A DNA stretch of 8,453 nucleotides. Source: an uncultured Ruminococcus sp. Lineage in GTDB: Bacteria > Bacillota > Clostridia > Oscillospirales > Acutalibacteraceae. The notes under the pieces were generated by a model that was given only the letters and a program-made list of their open reading frames with translations, was not told the DNA's origin and made no database searches. This document shows positions 1 through 5,970 of the stretch, piece after piece. The position numbers were made by a program, and so were the translations under genes. The number at the start of each line of letters is the position of its first letter. The stretch's first letter is position 1. The stretch covers positions 1 through 8,453 of the forward strand of contig CACYBZ010000162.1 of NCBI GenBank assembly GCA_902772795.1. Reading direction: 5' to 3'.

Positions 1-121
1 ATTGTATCATAAATTTCTGAAAATATCTACCATTTTACTTGATTTTATGATATATTTATAAGGCTGTTGATTTTCAGTAATCACACATATTTCACCAAAT
101 TAAGAGAGGTGCATACCATAT

Positions 122-1081
122 ATGAAAAATACAATGTTCTATTATAGTGTCGGGGCTTTGCTGTATTGTCCTGCGAACAATTACAAAATCGTGAATTCCA
201 TTGTCAACGAAAAATTCGGAAAAAATTTTTCGCTTGCCCTTTGTCTTGAAGATACCATCAGTGACAACTGTGTCGCCGAAGCCGAAAGTATCCTTGTCAC
301 TTCTTTGAAAAGTATTCACAAAGAAAGAGCTGTCAGGGAGTTTTTTTTGCCGAAAATTTTCATCAGAGTCAGAAATGCTCCGCAAATGATTGATTTGGTC
401 AAACGTCTGGGAAAAGTCAGCGAAATCGTTACGGGCTTTATTTTTCCGAAATTCTGTCTGGAAAACGCTGATGAGTATATTTCTGCTGTACTGAATATCA
501 ATCTGGAACGGCGGACACCGTTTTATTTTATGCCCATTTTTGAACATTCTTCCATTATCCATCTGCAGAACAGGTATGAAATTCTGTACCGCCTGAAAGC
601 CAAACTGGACAGAGTAGAAAATCTGGTTCTGAATATTCGGGTAGGCGGTAATGATTTGTGTCATATTTTCGGATTCAGAAGAAGTGCCACACAGTCCATA
701 CACGATATCAGACCCATTTCTTCCATATTTTCAGATATTATCACTGTGTACGGAGCAGATTATGTGATATCCGCTCCCGTATGGGAATATTACAACGGCG
801 ACAACTGGGATTCAGGTATGGAACAGGAAATTATGCAGGACAAGTTGTGCGGATTTGTCGGAAAAACAGTAATTCACCCTAAGCAGATAGCGGTTGTCAA
901 CAATGCCTACAAGGTAACGCAAAAGGATCTGGACGATGCGTTATCCATATTGAAATGGAACAAGCACACCAACGCTCTTGTTTCGGGCAGTGTAACAAAA
1001 GAACGTATGAACGAATTCAAGACACATTCCAACTGGGCATTGAAAACAGTAATGTTATCCAGAGTTTTCGGCGTAGTGTAA
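122..1081 (+). CDS. HpcH/HpaI aldolase / citrate lyase (CitE)-like TIM-barrel C-C lyase, Ter-module type
   Basis: This 319-residue protein resembles the HpcH/CitE-like C-C bond lyase found with stress-response (Ter) phosphoribosyltransferase clusters. Visible family motifs are an acidic CLED motif at residues 41-44, an IRVRN strand at 81-85, a PK at 109-110, a glutamate at 141 after the MPIF strand, GGND at 175-178 and GKTVIHPKQI at 247-256. The last is typical of CitE-like proteins. The family uses Mg2+ and an acyl-CoA or oxoacid-type substrate, but the substrate here is unknown. The ATG is preceded by AGAGGTG about 10 nt upstream, which supports this start. No clear sigma-A promoter is seen in the AT-rich 121 bases upstream. 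It is the only plus-strand gene and converges on the other module genes, which is odd because family members are usually co-directional with them. The palindromic element starts one base after its stop codon. Family is fairly sure; physiological role is inference. Confidence 0.86.
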   Translation: MKNTMFYYSVGALLYCPANNYKIVNSIVNEKFGKNFSLALCLEDTISDNCVAEAESILVTSLKSIHKERAVREFFLPKIFIRVRNAPQMIDLVKRLGKVSEIVTGFIFPKFCLENADEYISAVLNINLERRTPFYFMPIFEHSSIIHLQNRYEILYRLKAKLDRVENLVLNIRVGGNDLCHIFGFRRSATQSIHDIRPISSIFSDIITVYGADYVISAPVWEYYNGDNWDSGMEQEIMQDKLCGFVGKTVIHPKQIAVVNNAYKVTQKDLDDALSILKWNKHTNALVSGSVTKERMNEFKTHSNWALKTVMLSRVFGVV

Positions 1082-1145
1082 GTTTAAGGGCTCCGCCCTT
1101 AAAAATCCTGCAAGGGGCTCCGCCCCTTGACCCCGCCAACTTTTG
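1082..1145 (+). repeat. Tandem direct repeat unit 1 (64 bp, perfect)
   Basis: These 64 bases (SL1, linker, SL2 and the first arm of SL3) are identical to 1151-1214, with a 69-bp period. The five bases 1146-1150 (gatac) separate the units. Unit 1 lacks the second arm of SL3 and all of SL4, so it looks like a duplicated 5' portion of the full element. Perfect identity suggests a recent duplication or ongoing homogenisation. Confidence 0.95.
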
Positions 1146-1150
1146 GATAC

Positions 1151-1214
1151 GTTTAAGGGCTCCGCCCTTAAAAATCCTGCAAGGGGCTCCGCCCCTTGAC
1201 CCCGCCAACTTTTG
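1151..1214 (+). repeat. Tandem direct repeat unit 2 (64 bp), continuing into the full-length element
   Basis: This stretch is identical base for base to 1082-1145. Unlike unit 1 it continues through the complete SL3, the ACAAAACTTTTT linker and the SL4 palindrome, ending at 1264. It is therefore the complete copy, and the one to compare with 5856-5970. Confidence 0.95.
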
Positions 1215-1274
1215 AAAAAGTTGGACAAAACTTTTTAGGGCAAAATTTGCATATGCAAATTTTGGAAAAGAGTA

Positions 1275-1712
1275 TCAGAATGTCAGCAACATATGAATAT
1301 GTACAATACCGTCTTCCAGATATTCATTGGATATCTGACGAAAGCCGACTTTCTCATAAAATTTTTTGGCATAAAGCTGAGCACCGATTTTGATTTTATC
1401 GGTGCTGTACTTTTCTTTGGCGAATCGTATCCCCTCACGCAGAATAGTTTCGCCGTAACCTTTTCCACGCTCTGTGGTGATAACTCTGCCGACAGATACT
1501 TCTTCATAAGAAATGCCTTTATCCAGAATCCGCAGATAGGCTTTGATATCACCGTTTTCTTCCAGCCACATATGATAGGCACAGATATCTTTACCGTCTA
1601 TTTCCTGATACGGACATTGTTGTTCCACAACAAAGACTGCTACTCTTGCCTGTAAAATACGATAAAGTTCGTATGGGGTAAGTTCATCAAATTTTTTGAC
1701 AAATAAATTCAT
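1275..1712 (-). CDS. GNAT family N-acetyltransferase, ElaA-like
   Basis: This 145-residue protein has the GNAT fold signature. An N-terminal ILQARVAVFVVEQQCPYQEIDGKD-type region (about residues 19-42) is characteristic of the ElaA subfamily. It is followed by an acetyl-CoA loop RGKGYG at 82-87 and a C-terminal AKKFYEKVGF segment at 115-124. It presumably transfers acetyl from acetyl-CoA to an amine; the substrate is unknown. I chose the ATG at 1712 because GAGG sits 9 nt upstream and the MNLF start matches the family. An in-frame ATG at 1739, which would overlap the preceding gene, lacks a good ribosome-binding site. It follows the StiP-type gene with a 19-nt gap, so it is probably the last gene of that operon. 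Its stop lies just outside the palindromic element, which may end its transcript. Whether it belongs functionally with the phosphoribosyltransferases is inference. Confidence 0.9.
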   Translation of the reverse strand: MNLFVKKFDELTPYELYRILQARVAVFVVEQQCPYQEIDGKDICAYHMWLEENGDIKAYLRILDKGISYEEVSVGRVITTERGKGYGETILREGIRFAKEKYSTDKIKIGAQLYAKKFYEKVGFRQISNEYLEDGIVHIHMLLTF

Positions 1713-1731
1713 TTCATTTTTCCTCACAGTT

Positions 1732-2784
1732 TCAGACATCGGCTATCTTCTGAATAATGCCGACACATTTATAATGGTGCAACGGGTAAGTTTCGACAGG
1801 TACGTTTTTTTCTTCCGCAAGCCTGATGATATGGGCAAGTTCGGTATTATCGGTATGCTGACTGTCAATCAGAATTCTTGACGGCAAACGACGTAACAAT
1901 ACCCTTGTGGTTTCTCCTATTCCCGGCTTGACAAGATTGATATCCTCTATCCCGAATGTTTCCGCAATGGTACGGACTTCATCAATCCCCAGACCCTCAA
2001 CGGGGATTTCTGTTTCAGCTTCGGATTGAAAAATGAATTTCTTCTCTATTGTGTCAATGAATTCATAGGATAAATCGTTGTCTTTCAGTTCTCCGTAATA
2101 GACCGCTCCATGAAAATCATTTTTCCCTATAATGTCATCTCTGAGAAATGTTCGGCTGACAAGTCCTGATACTGTACAGTTCAGACAGGAACTCGGAATT
2201 AAAATATCCTGATGTGTTCCACAGAGTTCTGTTACATTGGCAGGGTCAGCAATAACTCCTATCTCTGATGATACACCCTCATAATTGGCAATCTGCTTTT
2301 TCAGCTCGTTCAGAATTGCCCCTTTTCCTATCCAGCCATCGATAAAAAGCAGGTCTTGTGGGTTATACCGTTGCAACAGATATCGCATGGCATTGTTATC
2401 AATTCCCCGCCCCCGTATAATGGATATAGAATAATGGGGAATGTCAATATGATATTTCATTCGGATATACCGCTTGATTAAAATACCGATTGGTATTCCC
2501 GCTCTCGCCAGCGATACAATAACAACATTCTTTCCTTTTTTCTGCATGATTTTATCGCATAATCTTCCTGTGGCAAGGGCAACAGGTTCGGCAAATTTTC
2601 GGAGTGCTTCACGATATACCTGCATATATTTTTCGGTTGGTACGTATTCTATCGGCAACATTTCGCAATAGTGTTTTCCCGACTGTATGAGTTTTTCTCT
2701 TTCTGCGGTGGACTGCGGTTTCACCATGCCTGTGATATCTTTCAACAGCAAAATAACATCTTGTTCGGAATAGGAACTTCTCAC
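1732..2784 (-). CDS. StiP-type phosphoribosyltransferase-like protein with C-terminal PELOTA-type RNA-binding domain
   Basis: This 350-residue protein belongs to the family often labelled 'cysteine protease StiP' but reinterpreted by comparative genomics as a phosphoribosyltransferase-fold enzyme (PRTase_1) of Ter-associated modules. Motifs seen are SLARAGIPIG at 91-100, a phosphate-binding-loop-like FIDGWIGKG at 147-155, ADPA at 179-182 and the family-specific CGTHQDILIPSSCLN at 188-202, with conserved cysteine and histidine. Residues from about 265 to 350 form a compact alpha/beta region (GIGETTRVLLRRLP, ILIDSQHTDN, AEEKNVPVETYPLHHYKC) that fits the PELOTA/L7Ae-like RNA-binding domain known fused to this family. 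The start is GTG, one base after the stop of the upstream gene, with AAGGTGG about 10 nt ahead. The spacing implies translational coupling to the TRSP partner. The proposed role is glycosidic-bond chemistry on a nucleoside or RNA; the real substrate is unknown. Confidence 0.88.
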   Translation of the reverse strand: MRSSYSEQDVILLLKDITGMVKPQSTAEREKLIQSGKHYCEMLPIEYVPTEKYMQVYREALRKFAEPVALATGRLCDKIMQKKGKNVVIVSLARAGIPIGILIKRYIRMKYHIDIPHYSISIIRGRGIDNNAMRYLLQRYNPQDLLFIDGWIGKGAILNELKKQIANYEGVSSEIGVIADPANVTELCGTHQDILIPSSCLNCTVSGLVSRTFLRDDIIGKNDFHGAVYYGELKDNDLSYEFIDTIEKKFIFQSEAETEIPVEGLGIDEVRTIAETFGIEDINLVKPGIGETTRVLLRRLPSRILIDSQHTDNTELAHIIRLAEEKNVPVETYPLHHYKCVGIIQKIADV

Positions 2785-2785
2785 C

Positions 2786-3889
2786 TCACGGACACCACCT
2801 TACTACACTGATTTCTGTATTCCCTTTTTCTGCAAGAGCATTGACCAACGTATACAAACCCAGATGACTTTTATTTCTGCTGTCGGTGATAATCATAACA
2901 TCGTCATATTTATCAAGATTGTAGATATATGTTGTTCGGTCGTCGTCATACAGACTTTTCAGCGTAAATCTTTCGTGCAGAGGATAATTTTCCTCGTGGC
3001 TTACCGCTATCGGACTTCTTGTTGTGGAATGACATCTGACAGTATTGTCTTGTTTCTGCAACTCATTTGCTACATACAATGACGGATACATAAATTCTTC
3101 TGTTCCTAAAACAAGAATGTTTTTCTGATGAAAGCGGAAAATCTGATTTATCTGTTGCCACAAAACATCACACACTGTCTGATAACTTTGTCCTTCCGTC
3201 AGACATCTTGCATTGATATAACCGCTGACAACATATTCCTTGACAACAATTTCGGGTTTTCGGGTCTGACAAGGATAGTATTTTCCGTCACCGACAAATT
3301 TTTCTGCAATTTCTGTATAGTGTGTGTGGTCTGTCTTGACAAGGTAATGCAACTCAATATTGCGTTCTGCATAAATTTCAAGTGAATTTTTATCCATACC
3401 GTTCAGTATGGACGCTACTGAAAATTGTACCGTTTTACCGTAATTCCGTTCAAGAATATTGATGATATTAAGAATGGTATTACCTGTTGTGACTTCATCT
3501 TCCGCAAAGACAATTCTGTCAATGTTGCCCATGACTTTTTCAACATCGTTTTTTACCAGTTTCTGTTCCGTGGCGTGACTGTGTATCTCCGAAAAAAACA
3601 GATAATCTGCACCGTCAATAACTTCTCTTGTGGTCTGCATATAGTAACTGTCAAGATATACTGCTATTGCCGACCCTATCGCTGTCGCCGTTTCACAGAA
3701 ACCAACCACTAACAATTTTTCATTCGGATAAGCTGTTTTCACCTTTTCGGCAAGTGCGTTGAACATCGCAAAGGATTTCTCTGCACTGACGGGAATGTGT
3801 TTTCCCTGCAACGCATTGACAACCAGATATTTTCTTTTATTATTGTTTTCTCTTTTGGCAATTCTTACTATGGTTTCTTCTGTATACAT
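2786..3889 (-). CDS. Phosphoribosyltransferase (PRTase_2) with TRSP C-terminal domain, Ter-module type
   Basis: This 367-residue two-domain protein has an N-terminal orotate-PRTase-like domain. It carries a substrate-side strand VVGFCETATAIG at 61-72 and a PRPP-binding loop VFAEDEVTTGNTI at 127-139, whose acidic pair followed by TTGNT is the classic type I PRTase signature. The C-terminal domain from about residue 215 includes CHSTTRSPIAV at 286-296, the T-R-S-P motif that names the TRSP domain, and ends with an IITDSRNKSHLG stretch near 333-344. It likely uses PRPP or a ribose-phosphate intermediate with the StiP-type partner encoded one base downstream. The ATG follows the dipeptidase stop by 2 nt, with GGAG overlapping the end of that gene, so all three are probably co-translated. 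The base, nucleoside or RNA target is unknown. Family assignment is strong; pathway role is inferred from published genome-context work on Ter systems. Confidence 0.9.
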   Translation of the reverse strand: MYTEETIVRIAKRENNNKRKYLVVNALQGKHIPVSAEKSFAMFNALAEKVKTAYPNEKLLVVGFCETATAIGSAIAVYLDSYYMQTTREVIDGADYLFFSEIHSHATEQKLVKNDVEKVMGNIDRIVFAEDEVTTGNTILNIINILERNYGKTVQFSVASILNGMDKNSLEIYAERNIELHYLVKTDHTHYTEIAEKFVGDGKYYPCQTRKPEIVVKEYVVSGYINARCLTEGQSYQTVCDVLWQQINQIFRFHQKNILVLGTEEFMYPSLYVANELQKQDNTVRCHSTTRSPIAVSHEENYPLHERFTLKSLYDDDRTTYIYNLDKYDDVMIITDSRNKSHLGLYTLVNALAEKGNTEISVVRWCP

Positions 3890-3891
3890 CT

Positions 3892-4818
3892 TTACTCCAT
3901 GCTTTCTTCATCGTATTTTGTCAGGAAATGGTCTGCATTATCATAAAATATCTTCTTTAACAGACTTTCATTATAGTTCTCCGACAAAAGATAGTTGTAA
4001 AACTCGCCGATACTCTGTACCCCTCTGATACATTCAGGCATTTCCGCACCGTCAAAGTCACTGCCAAGACTGATATGATTTTCTCCCCCCAGCGACAGAA
4101 AATGTTCCAGATGTTTCTGCAAATCCAAAAAAGTAACCTTTCCGCTGTCGGTAATGAAATATTTATGGAAATTCAGTCCCACTATTCCGCCTGACTGACA
4201 GATAATCCTGAACTGGTCATCTGTGAGATTGCGTTTATGCTGACAATATCTGCGTGAGTTGGAATGTGTGGCAACAAATGGTTTTGTGGTATGTTCTGCC
4301 ACGTCATAAAACAGCGGTTCGCTTGCGTGGGAAATATCAATAATAATGTTATTTCGCTCCAGTTCGGGAACAAGAACTCTGCCGAACGGGGTAAGTCCTT
4401 TCGGACTGTCACATAAAATACCATCGCCTATTTCATTACTGCCGTTCCATGTCAACGTAAGAAAACGTACCCCCATCGCTTTGAGTACCTTTACTTTTTC
4501 AATATCTCCGCTCAGCACAGCACCGCCTTCTACCGATAGAATAACAGTATAGTTGCTCTTTTCTTCGGCGTAATTGTCTGCTTTGAGAAAAACATTCTGC
4601 CTATCAACTTCCCTGTTTAACCGTCTGTAACAAGCCTCCGCCAGATGAAAGGCTCGTTCTTTTCGGTATTCATCGGGTATCCATATCGCCATAACCTGTG
4701 TATAACTTTCATAACTTTCCGCTTTTTCCATAGAAAATTCAAAATCATTTCTGACAACGGACTTTCCTGTTTCGTTTGCCTTGAAAAGTGTATCACAATG
4801 TAAATCAAAAACTTTCAT
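3892..4818 (-). CDS. Membrane dipeptidase family (peptidase M19) zinc metallohydrolase
   Basis: This 308-residue amidohydrolase-fold protein has the full M19/renal dipeptidase metal set: DLHCDT at 5-10 (H7, D9), SVEGG at 95-99 (bridging E97), DISHAS at 161-166 (H164), ATHSNSR at 183-189 (H185) and GSDFDG at 252-257 (D254). Its length matches bacterial members. No signal peptide is visible because the protein begins directly with the first metal-binding strand, so it should be cytosolic. It would hydrolyse dipeptides, possibly with a D-residue or dehydro side chain. The start overlaps the last 14 nt of yraN, and the stop lies 2 nt before the TRSP-phosphoribosyltransferase gene, so it sits inside a coupled operon. 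A dipeptidase is not a standard Ter-module member. It may process a peptide-containing product, or simply be a passenger. Confidence 0.94.
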   Translation of the reverse strand: MKVFDLHCDTLFKANETGKSVVRNDFEFSMEKAESYESYTQVMAIWIPDEYRKERAFHLAEACYRRLNREVDRQNVFLKADNYAEEKSNYTVILSVEGGAVLSGDIEKVKVLKAMGVRFLTLTWNGSNEIGDGILCDSPKGLTPFGRVLVPELERNNIIIDISHASEPLFYDVAEHTTKPFVATHSNSRRYCQHKRNLTDDQFRIICQSGGIVGLNFHKYFITDSGKVTFLDLQKHLEHFLSLGGENHISLGSDFDGAEMPECIRGVQSIGEFYNYLLSENYNESLLKKIFYDNADHFLTKYDEESME

Positions 4819-5194
4819 AACTGTTCTCCATATAAAAAGCGTTCTTTATATAATGAATGTGATGTAGTTCTTTCGTATTCCGTTTCAGATAAACTTCACT
4901 GATGTCAAATCTCACATATGCCTTTCTCTGCTGTTCTTTCAGAAACAAATAGGCGGTTCTCATGATTTTTTTCTGCTTGCTCCTGGTCACGTCCAGACAA
5001 GGACGGATTTTCGGGTTAAGATGCCGTGTTTTGACTTCTACAAATGCAGTTACTTTGTCTTTGACAGCAATAATATCAATTTCCCCGTACCGACAAGAAT
5101 AATTTCTCGCCAGAATTTCATATCCCCGCTCCTTGAGATAGCCACAAGTAAATTCTTCTCCGATATCTCCCGTAATTCTCTTTTCCGTCTTCAT
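4805..5194 (-). CDS. yraN: YraN/UPF0102 family endonuclease-like protein
   Basis: This 129-residue protein is full length for the UPF0102 family, which has a restriction-endonuclease-like (PD-(D/E)xK) fold. Visible motifs are G9-D-I-G-E13 near the start, the GEIDII core at 37-42 and FVEVKTR at 51-57; the aspartate, glutamate and lysine of the last two form the nuclease-like triad. The biochemical role is poorly defined, although DNA-related functions have been suggested. It lies 7 nt downstream of rnhB, an arrangement common in Firmicutes, and its 3' end overlaps the dipeptidase start by 14 nt. No strong Shine-Dalgarno site precedes the ATG, so translation may depend on ribosomes finishing rnhB. 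The family call is secure from motifs and neighbourhood; the function remains open. Confidence 0.94.
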   Translation of the reverse strand: MKTEKRITGDIGEEFTCGYLKERGYEILARNYSCRYGEIDIIAVKDKVTAFVEVKTRHLNPKIRPCLDVTRSKQKKIMRTAYLFLKEQQRKAYVRFDISEVYLKRNTKELHHIHYIKNAFYMENSYESF

Positions 5195-5201
5195 ACCGTT
5201 T

Positions 5202-5810
5202 TCACTGATTATCGTCCAGAATCTTCTTCAGAAAAGATTTTCGGTGAATTTTGCAGGCTCCGTATTGTTTCAGTGCCTGAACGTGTGCCTTTGTTCCATA
5301 CCCCTTATGTTTCTCAAAACCGTACTGCGGATATTGTAACGCATATTCCTTTAATTTTCTGTCCCTGCTGACTTTCGCCAGAATGGACGCTGACGCTATC
5401 GACATGGATTTTGCATCACCTTTGACAATCGCCTGACACGGTATCGAAAGTTCTGGTGTCTTGTTGCCGTCAATAATCACATAGTCAGGCTTTACCGATA
5501 AATTTTCGACCGCCCTTTTCATGGCAAGCATCGTCGCCTGTAAAATATTGAGTTCTTCAATTTCTTCCACGCTTGCATAAGCAATGCTGTATGCCACTGC
5601 CTTTTCTTTGATAATATCAAACAGTTTTTCCCGCTTCTTCTCGCTCAGCTTCTTGGAATCATTGACACCCTCGATTATCTCATTCGGCTTCAGAATTACC
5701 GCTACGGCACATACTTCTCCTGCCAACGGCCCTCTGCCCGCTTCGTCAACTCCGCATATATTCTGATAACCTTTTTTCCTCAGTTCATTTTCGTATAACA
5801 ACCAATCCAT
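5202..5810 (-). CDS. rnhB: Ribonuclease HII
   Basis: This 202-residue type 2 RNase H cleaves RNA strands, including single misincorporated ribonucleotides, in RNA/DNA hybrids using divalent metal. The catalytic carboxylates are visible: D22-E23 in [13 protein letters not shown]114 in VIIDG and D132 in VKGDAKS. Flanking signatures are NDSKKLS at 50-56, [14 protein letters not shown] at 137-150 and the C-terminal [11 protein letters not shown] (163-173). I chose the ATG at 5810 because GGAG lies 7 nt upstream. The ATG at 5816 would be only one base from that GGAG, which is too close. The palindromic element sits between rbgA and this gene. The reading direction continues from rbgA, so it may be read through or restarted from an internal promoter. 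It is coupled downstream to yraN. Identity is essentially certain. Confidence 0.98.
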   Translation of the reverse strand: MDWLLYENELRKKGYQNICGVDEAGRGPLAGEVCAVAVILKPNEIIEGVNDSKKLSEKKREKLFDIIKEKAVAYSIAYASVEEIEELNILQATMLAMKRAVENLSVKPDYVIIDGNKTPELSIPCQAIVKGDAKSMSIASASILAKVSRDRKLKEYALQYPQYGFEKHKGYGTKAHVQALKQYGACKIHRKSFLKKILDDNQ

Positions 5811-5855
5811 TACCATTCTCCATCTGTACTAAAACCATTGAACGTCATTTCCTGT

Positions 5856-5970
5856 CAAAATTTGCTACTGCAAATTTTCCCCGAAAAGTTTTGTCAAACT
5901 TTTTCAAAAGTTTGTGGGGTCGAGGGGCAACGCCCCTCGTGGGATTTTTAAGGGCAAAGCCCTTAAAAAA
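5856..5970 (-). repeat. Multi-hairpin palindromic intergenic element, copy 2
   Basis: Read on the minus strand this copy holds, in order, SL1 (5945-5969, ending GCCCTTAAAAA), SL2 (5921-5939, CGAGGGGC/GCCCCTCG), SL3 (5895-5914, CAAACTTTT/AAAAGTTTG) and SL4 (5857-5878, arms AAAATTTGC/GCAAATTTT). The linkers AATCC, ACCCC and ACAAAACTTTT are the same as in the copy at 1082-1264. It differs from that copy by paired substitutions in SL2 and SL3 that keep the stems intact. The TAA stop of rbgA (5963-5965) lies inside SL1, so the element is effectively the rbgA 3' UTR. SL1 is GC-cored and flanked by A/T runs, so it could act as a terminator or as a processing/stability hairpin. Confidence 0.93.

Larger units (their letters stand above)
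1082..1264 (+). repeat. Multi-hairpin palindromic intergenic element, copy 1, with its 5' half tandemly duplicated
   Basis: This GC/AT-block element lies between the convergent lyase and GNAT genes. It contains hairpin SL1 (1083-1103, arms TTTAAGGGC/GCCCTTAAA, loop TCC) and SL2 (1111-1129, arms CAAGGGGC/GCCCCTTG). Both recur in a second unit at 1152-1172 and 1180-1198. These are followed by SL3 (1205-1224, CCAACTTTT/AAAAGTTGG) and SL4, a perfect 24-nt palindrome at 1241-1264. The same order of hairpins and linkers occurs in the minus-strand copy at 5856-5970, so this is a dispersed family rather than chance structure. It begins one base after the lyase stop codon and ends 10 bases before the GNAT stop on the other strand. 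It could act as a bidirectional terminator or mRNA 3'-end stabiliser. It encodes no credible protein. Confidence 0.93.

Noticed and set aside
1..121. AT-rich leader with TTGATT and TATGAT-like words before the lyase gene
   Set aside because: No pair of boxes has acceptable 16-18 nt spacing, so the promoter cannot be placed from sequence alone.
92..703. A 203-codon minus-strand open frame antisense to the lyase gene
   Set aside because: Its translation shows no domain logic, while the plus strand carries clear CitE-like motifs over the same bases. It is a shadow frame.
955..1215. A plus-strand open frame containing two repeats of an RAPPLKILQGAPPLDPANF-like peptide
   Set aside because: It is an out-of-frame run through the lyase 3' end and the tandem palindromic element. 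The peptide repeat is just translation of the DNA repeat, and no ribosome-binding site fits.
1082..1264. CRISPR array
   Set aside because: Only two tandem units with a 5-bp separation and strong internal palindromes; there are no unique spacers and no cas genes.
1732..2784. Cysteine protease function for the StiP-type protein
   Set aside because: The common database label is not supported by a visible protease catalytic arrangement; the phosphate-binding loop and operon partner favour a phosphoribosyltransferase-like role.
5829..5858. A perfect TTGACA (minus strand, 5853-5858) just after the repeat, possible -35 of an rnhB promoter
   Set aside because: The best -10 at 18-nt spacing is TTTTAG, a poor match, so I do not call a promoter; a transcription start map would settle it.
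1082..5970. Composite transposon or IS ends formed by the two element copies
   Set aside because: No transposase is present, the enclosed genes include housekeeping rnhB and yraN, and no target-site duplications are visible.
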